A program made the translations under genes and the position numbers. Below, piece by piece: positions 1-11,296 of a stretch of 64,000 nucleotides of DNA. The notes below the pieces were generated by a model, which did no database searches, was not told where the DNA came from, and saw only the letters and a list, made by a program, of their open reading frames with translations. Origin of the DNA: Piezodorus guildinii (lineage: Eukaryota > Arthropoda > Insecta > Hemiptera > Pentatomidae); assembly GCA_023052935.1 (NCBI GenBank), contig CM041298.1:56198990-56262989 (forward strand), in the 5' to 3' direction. Each line of letters opens with the position of its first letter. Position 1 is the stretch's first letter.

Positions 1-176
1 CTTATCTTATTGTTAATTTTTGTTTTGATTTGATACCTAAAAAATCACATGAATTAGAAATATTTTCCCAAAATATGTTTTCGCCCGGGAAGATGACTTG
101 AAACGGCTGCAACACTAAATTATTGACCAGAATTTTTTTTATTTATGGTTTTATATTCACAAGAGGATAGATAATA

Positions 177-329
177 ATGGATCAAAATATCATGAAAATA
201 AAAAATGAGGATCGATCAGGTCTTGATGAGCACGAATGGATTGACTCGTATGTTGTTAAGGAAACGAGGAAAATCTGTAATCATGGGGATGGCGTTATAG
301 TTTTATTTGTTAATCTCTTCATTTGTTAG
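177..329 (+). CDS. Short ORF, 50 codons, possible exon (uncharacterised)
   Basis: The ATG has A at -3 and G at +4, a fair eukaryotic start context. The frame is rich in charged residues (begins MDQNIMKIKNEDRSGLDEHE) and its last 12 codons run into the first unit of the 0.4-kb tandem repeat. I recognise no domain. The protein-like composition of the first 37 codons suggests either a first exon that should splice before the repeat or a chance frame. No matching downstream exon was found. Confidence 0.15.
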   Translation: MDQNIMKIKNEDRSGLDEHEWIDSYVVKETRKICNHGDGVIVLFVNLFIC

Positions 330-1103
330 GAGTCTTCAAAAGTATGAAGTCTTACGCTTTGATGTCAGTTGCATTGTCTTTATGTTTCTTACAGACCTTG
401 ATTATTAAGACTAGAGACCGATCACTACTATTTCTATTACTATATTATCTATTCCATCTCATCACAACCCTCTTACAACTAATGCATCCAATGCAGTAGA
501 AGAGATCCTTGTTAACTAATTGTTTCCACATCCTTTAGAGATTTATAATAAATATTCGGTGCCCAAGGTCACGCTTTCAAGCCCTACAGAAGCTCTAAAT
601 TTTTTAATTTTATCTAGGAAAAAATTAAAGATACCGTTGTAACATTAACCATAGCACCTTAAAATTAACGTTCAATGTAACTAAATGTGATACACGTTAT
701 AGTTTTATTTGTTAATCTCTTCATTTGTTAGGAGTCTTAAAAAGTATGAAGGCTTACGCTTTGATGTCAGTTGCATTGTCTTTATGTTTCTTACAGACCT
801 TGATTATTAAGACTAGAGACCGATCACTACTATTTCTATTACTATATTATCTATTCCATCTCACCATAACCCTCTTATAATTAATGCATCCAATGCAGTA
901 GAAGAGATCCTTGTTAACTCAATTTTTTCCACATCCTTTAGAGATTTATAATAAATATTCGGTGCCCAAGGTCATGCTTTCAAGCCCTACAGAAGCTCTA
1001 GGATTTTTTAATTCTATCTAGTTAGGAAAAAATTAAAGATACCGTTGTAGCATTAACCATAGCACCTTAAAATTAACGTTAAATATAACTAAATGTGATA
1101 CAC
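294..1103. repeat. Tandem duplication, two ~0.4-kb units
   Basis: Unit 1 (294-695) and unit 2 (696-1103) start with the same GTTATAGTTTTATTTGTTAA and end with CTAAATGTGATACAC. They are very similar along their length, with single-base changes and a few short indels (for example an extra GTTAGG-like insertion in unit 2). Neither unit has a long ORF. The units abut exactly, so this is a head-to-tail duplication rather than two insertions. Unit 2 is followed directly by a family A copy. Confidence 0.9.
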
Positions 1104-1620
1104 GGTTTTCACTTGCCTCCGTTGTTTAAATCAATTTAAACGCTTTTAAATATACAATGGGATGATGAGATATGTTTAAGAGAAAAAAAAAATTGACACT
1201 TAAGGTCTGTCAGAATTTCTCAATCAGAATGAGACCAAAATGATAATAAAGCACATTATATTTTACACTGATATAGTGATTTTAATAAAGCCGTTTTTGA
1301 GAAAATCGTAAAAAGGTGCCAAATGCTTGGTATAAAGTGTTTCTTCTACTAGGCCGATTTTGATGAATAAGTTGCTATAACTTCTCGGGCCTATAGTTGT
1401 CTCATATATCAAATTTTAGTTTCATAAGAATTTAGGAATTATCTTTTTTGCGCTGGTCTTACCATGCACGGACACACAGAGACTTTTTTGCGGGACTTGG
1501 TTATTTGGACTCAGGGGATCCTAAGACGTGTATTTCCGTTGAAAACTGGAATTCAAAAATTGTCACGATCGCGATACTTTCCCTTACTATATATTTCATA
1601 TATAGGTAAATGAAAGTAAA
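1104..1620 (-). mobile_element. Family A copy 1, internally deleted
   Basis: It begins with TTTTCACTTGCCTCCGTTG and ends with TATATAGGTAAATGAAAGT, the degenerate family A inverted ends. Diagnostic inner blocks are present in reverse orientation: GAGAAAATCGTAAAAAGGTGC, the 'tctcgggc..tatagttg' block and the 'cctaagacgtgtatttccgttgaaaactgg' block. The middle third of the consensus is missing. No coding capacity. Confidence 0.8.
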
Positions 1621-2504
1621 TAGGAGTTTTTTTAAGTTCTAAAATTTAATTTAACTTGAGTGAGAGGGGGAAGTGAAAGGATTTTTTCATGGACCAATAA
1701 TGCTGAAAAATTGGAAATACATAAATCGATAAAAGCTGTTGGTTAAAATCAGCTCTATTCGAAATTTTTTCAGACTACGGAATTTTTCACAAATGATTGG
1801 GGTTTAAGGGAGTAGCGTGGTCCTATGAATAGAGCATTATGCTATCACCTCCTTCCACTGTCTATATCTATAAGTACTCTGAACAGGAAACTCTACAAGG
1901 GTTGTTGTAGAGGTAGTTTTTTTTTTCTATGATGAGGAGTATGCTCAGTCAACCGTAGGCAAATGGGAGAAAAGAGTGGCTCCTTCCTGTTTCGTTTTTA
2001 TTCCGCTGAGTCGATGGTGGATCGCAGCCGGCCATTTATACAAACGATCCTCCTTTTTTAATACCCCGTTGAAGGAATTTTCACAAAACGAGAGGACCTT
2101 GTTAAGATGTTAATTAGAAGAGCCCAGTTATTAAGGCTTTCAATGAAGATGATAACGAGACTCGGGCCTAACAACTTATTAAGCAACTTTATTCAAGGCC
2201 TCCTCAACAGAGCCCTCCAACACTAGCCGATCCATAGTCACCGTAATCGTTTGCCAAATCTTTTTGTCCCAGTTACCTCATCAGGAAGGAAGCTATTTTG
2301 AAAAGACAATATTGCTTACTGGGATTCATTAGTTCCTCAGTTTTACTATACTATCGGTTCCTACTACTATTGATTATTACTGGAGAAAGGATTTTCGTGC
2401 AGTAAAAAGTTTAATAACGTGCAAAATCGTGTAGTAAAAATCACAAAATGTTCAAAATAGTGCTGCAAAAAGGCAAAATATAAAGTTGAGGGTATATACA
2501 CCTT
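1621..2504. other. No recognisable feature
   Basis: AT-rich single-copy-looking sequence. No frame, repeat or RNA that I can support. Confidence 0.5.
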
Positions 2505-3215
2505 TAAACTTCCAGTGAGTTGAAGTGGCTCCTACCATCTATACGGAGGAAATATTTTCTCAGATCATACCTTTACCAATATCCATCAACTCGGGAATCA
2601 TCAACTCCCAATATCCTCCATACATTCACAGTATCCTTAAATTTAAATCCTCAGTCCACTCTCTTGAAACTAGATCCCGAAATTCCGACCATTATATTCC
2701 CACCCATAGAACTAAATCTTTTGATAATTCCTTTTATATCCACTTATCATCCCTCTGGAATTCTCTACCTTATTATATTCGCCATATTTCTTCCCTTCTC
2801 TCACTCAAATCCTACCTTTTCCAATATCTTTTGACATCCCAAATAGATGCACACCAATCTGAATCTACAACTGACTTATCTTAATTTTAATACATACATA
2901 ATCATCTATTTTGCCCAGACCCTAGTGCTGTGGAATAATTAGTTTTATTTTTTATAATGTCCTTAACCGTATTAGCCTTTAAGAGATTTATTTTCTTACT
3001 TTCCTTTTTTTTTTTTTTTTGTGTGTTTATTATTCATATTTTTGTACATAAATGTATATAAGTCTTAGTTGTCTTTAATTTTTTTTCTTTTTTGCACGTT
3101 TGTAAATACAAATTAATTTTATTGTTTTCTTGGCCTGACATAAATATTAATATCTACTGTTCATGTTTGTTATTCTTAAGGGACATAGTCCCAGAATAAA
3201 GTTTTTTTTGTTTGT
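2505..3215 (+). pseudogene. CR1/L2-like LINE, 3' end (5'-truncated, frameshifted)
   Basis: The first frame (2520 on) reads LKWLLPSIRRKYFLRSYLYQ, the block that follows the RT domain in CR1/L2-type LINEs. After a frame change near 2600 the next frame gives RSRNSDHYIPTHRTKSF, then a stretch containing LWNSLP, up to a stop at 2884. That is the usual C-terminal signature of this group. The T-rich 3' UTR ends at about 3190 in a small hairpin (GGGAC-ATA-GTCCC) followed by AGAATAAA. The same hairpin tail recurs near 20.2, 45.5 and 46.8 kb. RT catalytic motifs are absent, so this is a dead-on-arrival truncated copy. Confidence 0.7.
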
Positions 3216-3813
3216 TATTAAACGTTTAAACCTTACACACACCTTATACATCTTAACATTTGCACGTTTTTTAAAATTTTTACTGCGCGAAATCCTGTCT
3301 CCAGTAATAACCAATAGTAGTAGTAACCAATTGGAATTCCATATTATGATGTATCTCTAGATAATCTAATGCTCAACACTAGAATCCAGGGGACATAAAT
3401 TTGACCTACTATTCTTATATAAAATTATTCAGGACATAATTATTTGCTCTGATTTATTAGAACCAATTCACTTCCACGTACTGAAAATGACTACCCGTTT
3501 ATGCCCACTTTTTTCTACTGCTCTAACAACTACTAATTATTTTTATCATTCTCCTTTTAATATACTTCATACCAACAGGGAAATAAAATATGTCATCTCA
3601 TTGATTTCTTTAATGGCAATTTTTCAAATTTAATAAAACAGTTATCTATTATTGTAGCTAATGTTTCTGAATAATAGTCAAGATTAATTTTTTCTGTGTT
3701 AATGTTAAAATATTATTATTGTTTTTAAAGTTGTATCATTCTATATTTCTGTTTGTTAGTACTCACTGAATAAGTATTTATTTATTTTTTTTTATTTCTG
3801 TTTTCAATCTGGT
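3216..3813. other. No recognisable feature
   Basis: AT-rich DNA without a supported frame or repeat. Confidence 0.4.
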
Positions 3814-4435
3814 ACCATCCAAATTTTATAATTTCCATCAGAACCTTCTTCATCATCCTAATCCTTTAGCTCAATCCCTCTCCAGCTCCACCCACCCCTA
3901 CCATCCTCCACGAAGATTGAAACGGCAGAGGCCCCGCGACGTTCTGTAAACATTTATACTGGAGTTCTGACACTGGTCAGATCCTCCACTCATGCACTGT
4001 ATGTTTGTGGCTATTGCGCCCTAACTCAGCCTCTACAGGCTAAGACCAGTGATGCGGCTGAGAGAGAGGCGCTGGGATCTCTTGGATTCCGCTTTTTTCC
4101 TCCACAAGTGGAGGGAAGAGCCCAGTCTGGGGTCCCCGTAGCAGTTGTATATATTGTATATAGTTATGTTTGTTTGTATGATTTTTATTTATTTGCCAAC
4201 TTTGTATTTATCTCAATTATAGGCTGTTTTTTTTTTTTTTTTTTTAATTTTGTTTTATTTTATATTACATATAAATGATTTTTTTTTCTATTTTATGTGA
4301 TTTGACTTTATCGTTATTTTCTGTATGTATTGTATGAATGTGGTCCTATATCTCTATTACTATTGTTCATTCTGAAACAGATTGTAATATTTCTCAATAA
4401 ATAAATATTAAAAAATTTGTTTTCTGGCCATATAC
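3814..4435 (+). pseudogene. Jockey-like LINE, 3' end fragment
   Basis: It starts abruptly in the last codons of the Jockey-like ORF2. A degenerate frame around 3828-3950 matches the same segment of the copy at 10.3-11.8 kb, including the RRLKR.RP.D end. The 3' UTR shares the 'ctggagttctgacactggtcagat' and 'gcgctgggatct' blocks with copies at 11.5 and 29.9 kb. It ends in GTAATATTTCTCAATAAATAAATA, the family tail. Confidence 0.7.
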
Positions 4436-4979
4436 TTGTAAAATGGGTGTAACTGCCCGTCAATAAATAAATAAATTATAAATTATAAACTTTAAAAAAT
4501 AAATTAACCTAAATATATATGGAGAGGAACTTAGCCTTTGAAAGTTTTTTTTTTCTTTAGAAATTACTCCCCTATAGTTAACACAAAAAAAAAAAAACAC
4601 GAATCACGTAAATAAAAGATCTATATACATTTTTTTCTAAACTAGACAAAATTACCTAAATCATTGACTTGTTTCATCAAATAATCGATCATCAATCAAA
4701 TATTTATTTGCCTCGTACCTTAAATAGTTAATTAGATTGTGAATTTACGAAACATTTAATAACTCAGTTTACTAATTGAAGTAACTGATTGAAGAATTGA
4801 TAAGAAATATCTTGTGAAAAATAAATAGAAGTATGTTATGTAGACCAGGATATTTATTAAATAGATATAATTTTAATTTTAATTTTAAATAATATGCAAT
4901 AGTACTCGCCCGCTATTTTTGTATAGGCCTTCTATTTTGCTTCAATTATGCTCGTCTCCATCTAACAATAAAATAAATA
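4436..4979. other. AT-rich; a second short LINE-type tail
   Basis: At 4436-4480 a 'ttctggccatatacttgtaa' block is followed by the hairpin GGGTGTAACTGCCC and an AATAAATAAATAAA tail. This resembles the CR1-like tail organisation seen at 46.8 kb. The rest shows nothing I can support. Confidence 0.35.
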
Positions 4980-5170
4980 ATATTTTTATAAATCACCACA
5001 GTGAGATAGATGTATAATATACCGTTTGAAAGCTATAGGTTTTAGTGAATGTTTTGGATTGCAATATAATAGATTGTTAAATAAAACACATGCCTCTATC
5101 ATAATTGAATATTATTCTTTATTATTTTTCATCTCTAACTTTATTTAAAAGTTTAAACTTTATGAAGTGT
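4980..5170 (+). mobile_element. Family A fragment (right half, old)
   Basis: Contains the family A blocks 'ataatataccgtttgaaagctat', 'aatataatagattgttaaataaaacacatgc' and 'catctctaactttatttaaaa' in consensus order, with considerable divergence and no right end. Confidence 0.5.
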
Positions 5171-5220
5171 CATTTATGTAAAAATCTCTGTCTGGCCGAT
5201 TTAGAGTTTATCGCTTTTGG

Positions 5221-5400
5221 AGTTTTAGTTTATCGTAACGAAAAGTAAATTTAACAAGAAAATATGTCTATTTTATAACCTTTATTCATTATTATATTTA
5301 ATCATCTGCAAAAATGAAAAACATAAACAAAATTGGTTAAGTTTATTTGTTTGCTATTTTAAAGTGAAGTTACGGAAAAATTTAAATTTCCAATATAATG
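5221..5400 (+). repeat. Dispersed repeat shared with 20.25-20.42 kb
   Basis: The stretch 'taacgaaaagtaaatttaac' through 'ttgctattttaaagtgaagtt' aligns by eye with 20245-20420 (gtacgcttaggaagaaaatattatatt ... cgtttgttattttataatgaa). It is non-coding and no ends were defined. Confidence 0.4.
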
Positions 5401-6408
5401 AAAACTTGATTGCTATGTATGTATTCAAAAACTTCAGAAATAAAACGTTCATATTTATTTAGTTTATTACTATTTTTAATTTAAATGAGCTTCTTCAAAT
5501 ACATTTTAAAATTTAAATTAAGTTTCCATAGAAATCCTATTTAGTAAACAGTGAAACATCCGTTTTCACAAAGTAGTATTTGATTTGAAATAATTCATAA
5601 CAATGTCAGTTTATGTTTATTAAATTTACCATTTGTGGTTACAAAATTAGATACAATTCTGTACATAATATTGTTTCTAAAATCTTGTGCACTGAATGGA
5701 AGAATACAACATGCAGATTCCTGTACATTTAACTATTTTAACCTCCATCTTTACCAATAACATAAGTTCATAAGTTTATGGGCTTACAACAACTTTATAT
5801 TTACATGTACGATTTCTTTTATTGCATAATATCTTGCGCTTTCCAACGGTATATTAACGTCTATGTTATTTTTCTTTTTTGAGGAATAATTAATTGATGA
5901 CTTTTAACAGAAAATTTAATTATCCTGTTTTAAGAAAAGTTAAATTGTAATGTATGTTACTTATAATCCTTTTGAAAAGAAAGTCCTGAATAATGGTGAA
6001 AACCGAATCAAAATCTGTATAGTGGTTTACGAGGATTTTTCGGTAACCAAAATCTTTGCTCAATATTGTTGTTAGTATTGGTTTTCAATTCAATAAAACG
6101 AATATTTCTTGCTAATGCAAATTAACATGTTAAAAAAATAAATAGTTGGCGGTGAATAGAAAATAAGTACGGTGGTGAATCTTACAATGAGCTTTTAACT
6201 TTTATTTTTTAAATATATTCTGCATACTAAAACCTGTAGTAGCATATAAATCTCCATATTTTACTTAGCATATACATTTTCAGTTTTTTTAACTTCCGTT
6301 TGAACTAGTTAGATAAAGAATGTTAAAAATATTTTAATAACTTTCGAAGTGTTAGTCTTACGCCTTGGAGAACACCAGTATTTTTCCTTTCGGAAGTTAA
6401 GTGGCATG

Positions 6409-6440
<32 letters not shown>

Positions 6441-6759
6441 ATTCAAAAGCAACAAGCCACTGTTATTTATGAATAATGTATTAGGTAAAAAGGGTGGGGG
6501 AGGTAACAAAATCATTGAAAAATTTGTACAACTTGACGTCTCGCCAGGGGTCCAGATGTTTTTTTTCCCCCATCATCGCTCAACAATGTATTTTTAAATC
6601 ACAAAGAGCCTTCTCAGCGAAAAGTTTTTAAATTATCTGTTTTCTGTGAGTATTCAACCTTTGCTGTTATGTAAATCCGTTTTTTTTTTAATTAATTATT
6701 TGAATGTTATTACTTTACAGTTTAGACAATTCAAAATTATGGATTTTAGTTGACAGTTG
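5401..6759. other. No recognisable gene; A-run at 6410-6437
   Basis: AT-rich. A 28-base A run lies at about 6410-6437. The two overlapping frames that cross it on opposite strands are artefacts of the homopolymer. A short block near 5845 (cgctttccaacggtatatta) is another family A shred. Confidence 0.4.
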
Positions 6760-6890
6760 AGAATATTGCTAAGGAAGATGGTTGGGGTGCGGTCATCAAA
6801 AAAACTCACACTAATAAGCAACACGTATATTAATTGTGTGCCTACGTTTCGGCCTACATTGTGGGTCTTCATCAAGGCTAAGAAAAACAA
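6760..6890 (-). repeat. Penelope-like terminal motif, degenerate hammerhead core
   Basis: On the minus strand the block reads CTTGATGAAGACCCACAATG, then TAGGCCGAAACGTAGGCACAC. This matches the family seen at 53.7-53.9 kb. The hammerhead core CTGATGA has one extra T here, so activity is unlikely. Terminal hammerhead motifs are known from Penelope-like elements. Assignment to that group is inference from the motif and its repetition. Confidence 0.35.
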
Positions 6891-7525
6891 GATAACAATC
6901 AATGCATTTAGAGATTTAATAATAAGATACGTGCATTAATATGATAACAGCAATACAATATTGAAGCAAGCATAAAATTAAGATGAGAATATTTGAAGAG
7001 GAATTTAGTAAATAATTAAGTTGAAAAAAGAGCAATATGTGAACAATTAAACTTTTAAATATGAACAATTTTTAAGTTATAATTGACGGTAGTATATAAA
7101 AAGAACATAGTAATTAGAAATAATAATGATTAAAAAAAAATTAAGTAATATAATATTAAGCTAACAATCATACCTGAGGATATATAACGGAAAAATATAT
7201 AAATAGGGAAAGGGGAAGAAAGAAATGTTGTGAAAGGAGAACATAATCAATTAGAAAGAAAATATATACTGACTAGGAGTAGGTATTCAGGAAGTGATAA
7301 TATAAGCTGTTGAAAACCCTCTCTGTGTGGTACGGAAAATACGGGAACTAAAATAACCGTTAAAAAGTTGTAAACAGAAGCATTGTCGGAAATGATTAGT
7401 TATATTTACCCTATCGAATTTTATTGAGGAAAAATTCTGGCAGTCACAGGAACTGCCGATGGAAGTGAAAACTTTTTTGAAATTCGTGATTTTCAAATTC
7501 GTAATCTACTATTTTTATTATTTTT
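6891..7525. other. No recognisable feature
   Basis: AT-rich with scattered purine runs. Nothing supportable. Confidence 0.4.
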
Positions 7526-8410
7526 ACTTTCACTTACTATATATAGTAAGGGGGAGTATTGCGATCGTGAAAATTTTCGAATTCCAGTTTTCAACGGAAA
7601 TACACATTTTAGGGTCTCCTGAGTACAAATAACCAAGTCCCATAAAAAATCTGTGTGGTTGTGTGTGTGTGTGTGGTAACTCCCGGGCGGAAACGGTAAG
7701 TCCTATGAAATTGAAATTTCATATTTAAGAGAAATATACGCCCCAGATGTTACAAAACATTTTTCGTCAAAATGAGCTTACCAAAAGAGTCACTTTATAC
7801 TATGCAATTTGCACCTTTTTTCGATTTTCTCATAAACGGTTCCGACGATTTTGATTAAACTCGCTATATCGATGTAAACTTTAATGGGCTTTAATATTAT
7901 TTAAAAATGGTCTGACAGGGCTTAAATGCCGATATTTTAAATTTTCTTTCTCTAAAGTACCTTTAATTTTGTTGATTCTATAAAAATAACTATATTATCT
8001 TGTTACCACTAATGAAAAACTGGCAAATATATAAATTGAATGAATTCTATACCCAACTGAAGGAAAAAACTGGAAAAAAATATTTTTAAAGAATTTTTTT
8101 TGTTTTTGAACATAAGAGCAGCAATATACATGTATGATATACCGTTGGAAAAATAAAGATTTTAGAAAAAATATTATCTTATACTCAAGCTTTTAAAAGT
8201 TCATAGAGAGTGATGAAAAAAAGATAAAACTAACTAATTATTTTAGATAATAATATAATAGATTTTTTAATAAAACACATGTTTGTATATAAATTCAATT
8301 TAATTAATTCTTTAATAGTTTCACGTATTTTTATCTCTTACTGTATTTGAAAATTCTTTCGTTGATTTTAAAAATGGAGGTAAGTGAAAGTCGTGTGTTG
8401 CCCGCACGAG
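7526..8410 (+). mobile_element. Family A copy 3, full length (~885 bp)
   Basis: The left end is ACTTTCACTTAC at 7526, preceded by TTTTT. The right end is GGTAAGTGAAAGT at 8379-8391, followed by the one-sided extension CGTGTGTTGCCCGCAC and then another T5. All consensus blocks are present in order, with a short GT run at 7660-7673. No ORF longer than chance. Ends plus flanking T5 on both sides suggest mobilisation as a unit into T-runs. It could be a MITE or a Helentron-type non-autonomous element. Confidence 0.8.
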
Positions 8411-8606
8411 ATTTTTAATTTCATAAACGTATGCCTCTATAACAAATATTAAGGACAAAATGAATAACAATAATAACTGTAAATAACTTTCAACTGTCAG
8501 AGAAAAATATTACGTTGTAGAAACATGGTGGAATTAGAAGATGAAAACAAAATACGGCTATTATTACACGTATAAATATAGGATCCTGAAAAAGTGTTCG
8601 TTTGAT
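8411..8606. other. No recognisable feature
   Basis: Short AT-rich spacer. Confidence 0.4.
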
Positions 8607-8617
8607 TTAAATAATAT

Positions 8618-8885
8618 TCGGGCTCACGTGCAGCATGGTGGTTGGCCTAACAACCTTCTATGCCAAAGTGCACGGGTTCAAACCCACAGGTGGTCCTAGG
8701 ATTTTTAACGGGAGTAAAAAATCCTTATCTATGCCGTTCTTCGGAGGGGTCATAAGAAGGTGTTCCTGAGCCTGTGCGATGTCAGGTACTCGTTAAAGAT
8801 CTCGATCCTAATTAAATCTGGAAAGGCGAAATTAATGACTCCCACTGATCGTCCGATTAGCCACAGTAGCATAAAGGAAATAAAA
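8618..8885 (+). mobile_element. tRNA-derived SINE (family S1) with 11-bp target duplication
   Basis: The tRNA-like head carries a B box GGGTTCAAACCC at about 8672 and an A-box-like TGGTTGGCCTAACAACC at 8640. The body has 'gtcaggtactcgttaaagat' and ends 'ccgattagccacagtagcataaa'. The element is flanked by TTAAATAATAT at 8607-8617 and 8886-8896. The body is shared with a second copy at 48.2-48.44 kb. Transcription would be by RNA polymerase III; mobilisation needs a LINE reverse transcriptase. Confidence 0.8.
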
Positions 8886-9139
8886 TTAAATAATATCAAT
8901 GATGTCAATTTGTTTTTATGATTGTTATTAGAAATTTATAAAATCAATATCTGATTTAAAGTTCACCACATTTCAAATGTATGCTCATAAACAAAATCTA
9001 AATGTACAGACCAATTGAAATTTTTTAAAAACAGTAAAAATTGTAATGATAAACATCTGATGATTATGATAATTTGAAATTTCTTTGCACTGTAATAAAA
9101 AAATCAAAATTAAACATATTTTTTTATGTAATTTCTAAT

Positions 9140-9454
9140 AGGCCTGTCCTAACTTAGTTTATTTTCCTGAGAGACAAGGAGGATAAGAAGCGCATGCGTT
9201 ATGCAGTACGTTTTTTTCTTTATGTTCAAGACTTCTTTAAACAATACAAGTGTTCTGCGCATGTCCTGCCTTATCTCTAGATTAGTATTATAAAAGGGAA
9301 GTGCTAATCTATCCTGAACTTTAATAGTAATTTAACTAATTGTGTAACATATTATTTAACCTTAAATATTTATCATTAAGACTAAATAGTTGAATCATTT
9401 TTACTTATTGAGAATATAAAAATAGTAACATTAATTGATTATTATCTTTGCGAT
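9140..9454 (+). promoter_or_regulatory. TATA-containing block, candidate promoter or LTR remnant
   Basis: A clear TATA box, TATAAAAGGG, lies at 9289-9298. About 100 and 35 bp upstream are GCGCATGCG (9190-9198), which resembles an NRF-1/Ewg-type site, and TGCGCATG (9256-9263). Local GC is above the surroundings. I looked for LTR ends (TG..CA) with a matching short duplication and a primer-binding site and found none, so LTR origin is only a possibility. Confidence 0.3.
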
Positions 9455-10010
9455 TTAAATTAATGAACTGCTAGTATGAGGTATTTTTAGAATAAAAACA
9501 TGGTTATCTTTTATTTTCTTACTGGCTAAACATGTAGCTCGGAACGGCTTACCCAGCCTAACATTATAAACATAACCGTTATTTCCAGTTGTTGTGACAG
9601 ACTTCCTATAAGCGGATAACAGTTCCGTTTCGATTCGAATCGACAATACTCCTCTCCTTGACCTAGATAGAAACACTTGAGTTCAACAACATTGACAAAT
9701 CTCTAAAGGTCCATTGATTTTGGCCGATCAGGTCCGCCTTATCATCTTGGACGCAGATGTCCTCATCATAAATTGAATATTGGAGGGACGGTGGAAAACA
9801 CCGAAAGTAGAGGTTTAACCCACAAGCTGTCAGTGTGCACAAAGAGGTGTTTGGGAGGTAAGGATAAGCATAAAAAAATTTCTTATGTAACACACGACAT
9901 TTACATACCTTGATTTTAAAAATCAATTTAAAAGCTTTGGGTTTATTTAAAATGAAATTACAGATGAAGAAAGGTTTAAGATTTAGTTTCGATAAAAACA
10001 TGTGTTTCAT
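9455..10010 (-). other. Two overlapping minus-strand frames, uncharacterised
   Basis: A 115-codon frame (9663-10010) and a 73-codon frame (9455-9676) overlap by 14 bases in different phases. The block is less AT-rich than its neighbours and is followed by the TATA block on the other strand. The end of the longer frame (YDEDICVQDDKADLIGQNQW) looks protein-like, but I recognise no domain. It could be a decayed gene or LTR-element fragment with a frameshift near 9670. Confidence 0.2.
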
Positions 10011-10387
10011 TTAATAATCTATTTAATGATTATAAAAAATAATCACTTAGCTTTATTCACTTTTCAATAATCTCCATTATCTATAACTACCTTGAGCAAA
10101 AGATGATAATTTTTTATTATTTAGCTTTCCTACGGTATATTATACAGCTATATTACTTTTCTTATGCTAAAAAAAACAAAAATGACACACAAATGTTTTT
10201 GCTCTTTTATCCTTTGGTTGGATAACAAATGCGTTCAACTTATATACTTACCCGTTTTTTAGCCATAATTTATAAGACAATATTGAAGCCCATCTGGACC
10301 TACGGACTTGAACTGTGGGGGACAGCTAAACGTTCTAACATCAAACGCATTCAATCCTTTCAGTCCAAAGTCCTCCGAATAATAGTA

Positions 10388-11296
10388 TTGGGTTGATGCA
10401 AAATTAATGCAGGTTTTTAGTAGGTATTGTAAATACGCCATATCTTTACTTTAACCATATATATTTAATCAAAATAATTTCCATCTGAATCAATGCACTT
10501 TTGCCAACGTTCAACAAGCTTTCTTATTCCACCAGAAAAAAAATCCGAATCCCTGAACTCAATGAAATCACGAAAAGAATTTTCAATGTCGTCCTGGTTT
10601 TGAAAATTTTTCTCCCTCAAAAAGTTGTCCAGATGTCTGAAAAAGTGGAAGTCTGTAGGAGAGAGGTCAGGTGAATAAGGCGGATGTTGGAGAACTTCGT
10701 AGCCCAACTCGTGCAGTCGTCGAAGCGTTGGTTGTGTAACGTGTGGTCTGGCGTTATCGTGGAGCAGGATCGGCCCCTTCCGATTCATCAATGCTGGGCA
10801 AAGACGTTGCAATTTTTGATTCATGCTGTCAATTTCTTGACAGTACTTGTCAGCAGTTATAGTCTCACCTCGATTGAGAAAGCTTTGACCTCAGCTGGTC
10901 GTTGTCCAGAGCAAGATGACGGCCCCGACCTTCCTTGTCTTCGAGGTCGAAATCTCCTCTGCGAAACTTCTGGAACCAACGCTGCACCGTGCACTCATTA
11001 ATAGCCCCCTGACCCCACACTTCATTAATATTACGAGCCGTTTGCGCAGCGCTGCGCTCTAATTTAAATTCGTAAAAATAAATTTGACGAAAATCGCACT
11101 TTGACATTTTCGATTCAAGACCTTTGAACACACTGAACAAAACGATTTTACTAAACAAATTCATGGTGAAAGAGAGGGTATTAGATAAGGTTTGTTTTGG
11201 TATAATAATGATCAATGTTAGGATTAGCTTTGTTTACACAATTGGAATTAAGATATTGCAATAGAGGAAACCTGCATTAATTTCGCATCAACCCAA
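10388..11296 (-). mobile_element. Mariner (cecropia-type), internally deleted copy 1
   Basis: The terminal inverted repeats start TTGGGTTGATGCAAAATTAA (left) with its complement at the right, flanked by TA at 10386-10387 and 11297-11298. It is 909 bp against 1279 bp for the copy at 18.8-20.0 kb, to which it is almost identical outside the gap. The missing segment (about 370 bp) encodes the transposase region between the helix-turn-helix part and the second catalytic aspartate. Confidence 0.9.
10465..11107 (-). pseudogene. Mariner transposase remnant (N- and C-terminal parts)
   Basis: Minus strand. The N-terminal part begins at MSKCDFRQIYFYEFKL (ATG at 11107) and runs through the WFQKFRRGDFDLED helix-turn-helix block. 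It breaks near 10887 and the 119-codon C-terminal part (10465-10824) continues with LLHDNARPH (second catalytic D) and YSPDLSPTDFHFF (third D), ending RWQKCIDSDGNYFD. The first catalytic D region (CDEKWILYDN) is deleted, so no active enzyme is possible. The family resembles the transposase domain of human SETMAR/Hsmar1. Confidence 0.85.

Noticed and set aside
6309..6597. Overlapping 68- and 82-codon frames on both strands
   Set aside because: Both depend on the A28/T28 run; no protein-like sequence outside it.
9148..9499. Solo LTR bounded by TG...CA
   Set aside because: No matching short duplication at the edges, no primer-binding site or polypurine tract, and no second copy in the window.
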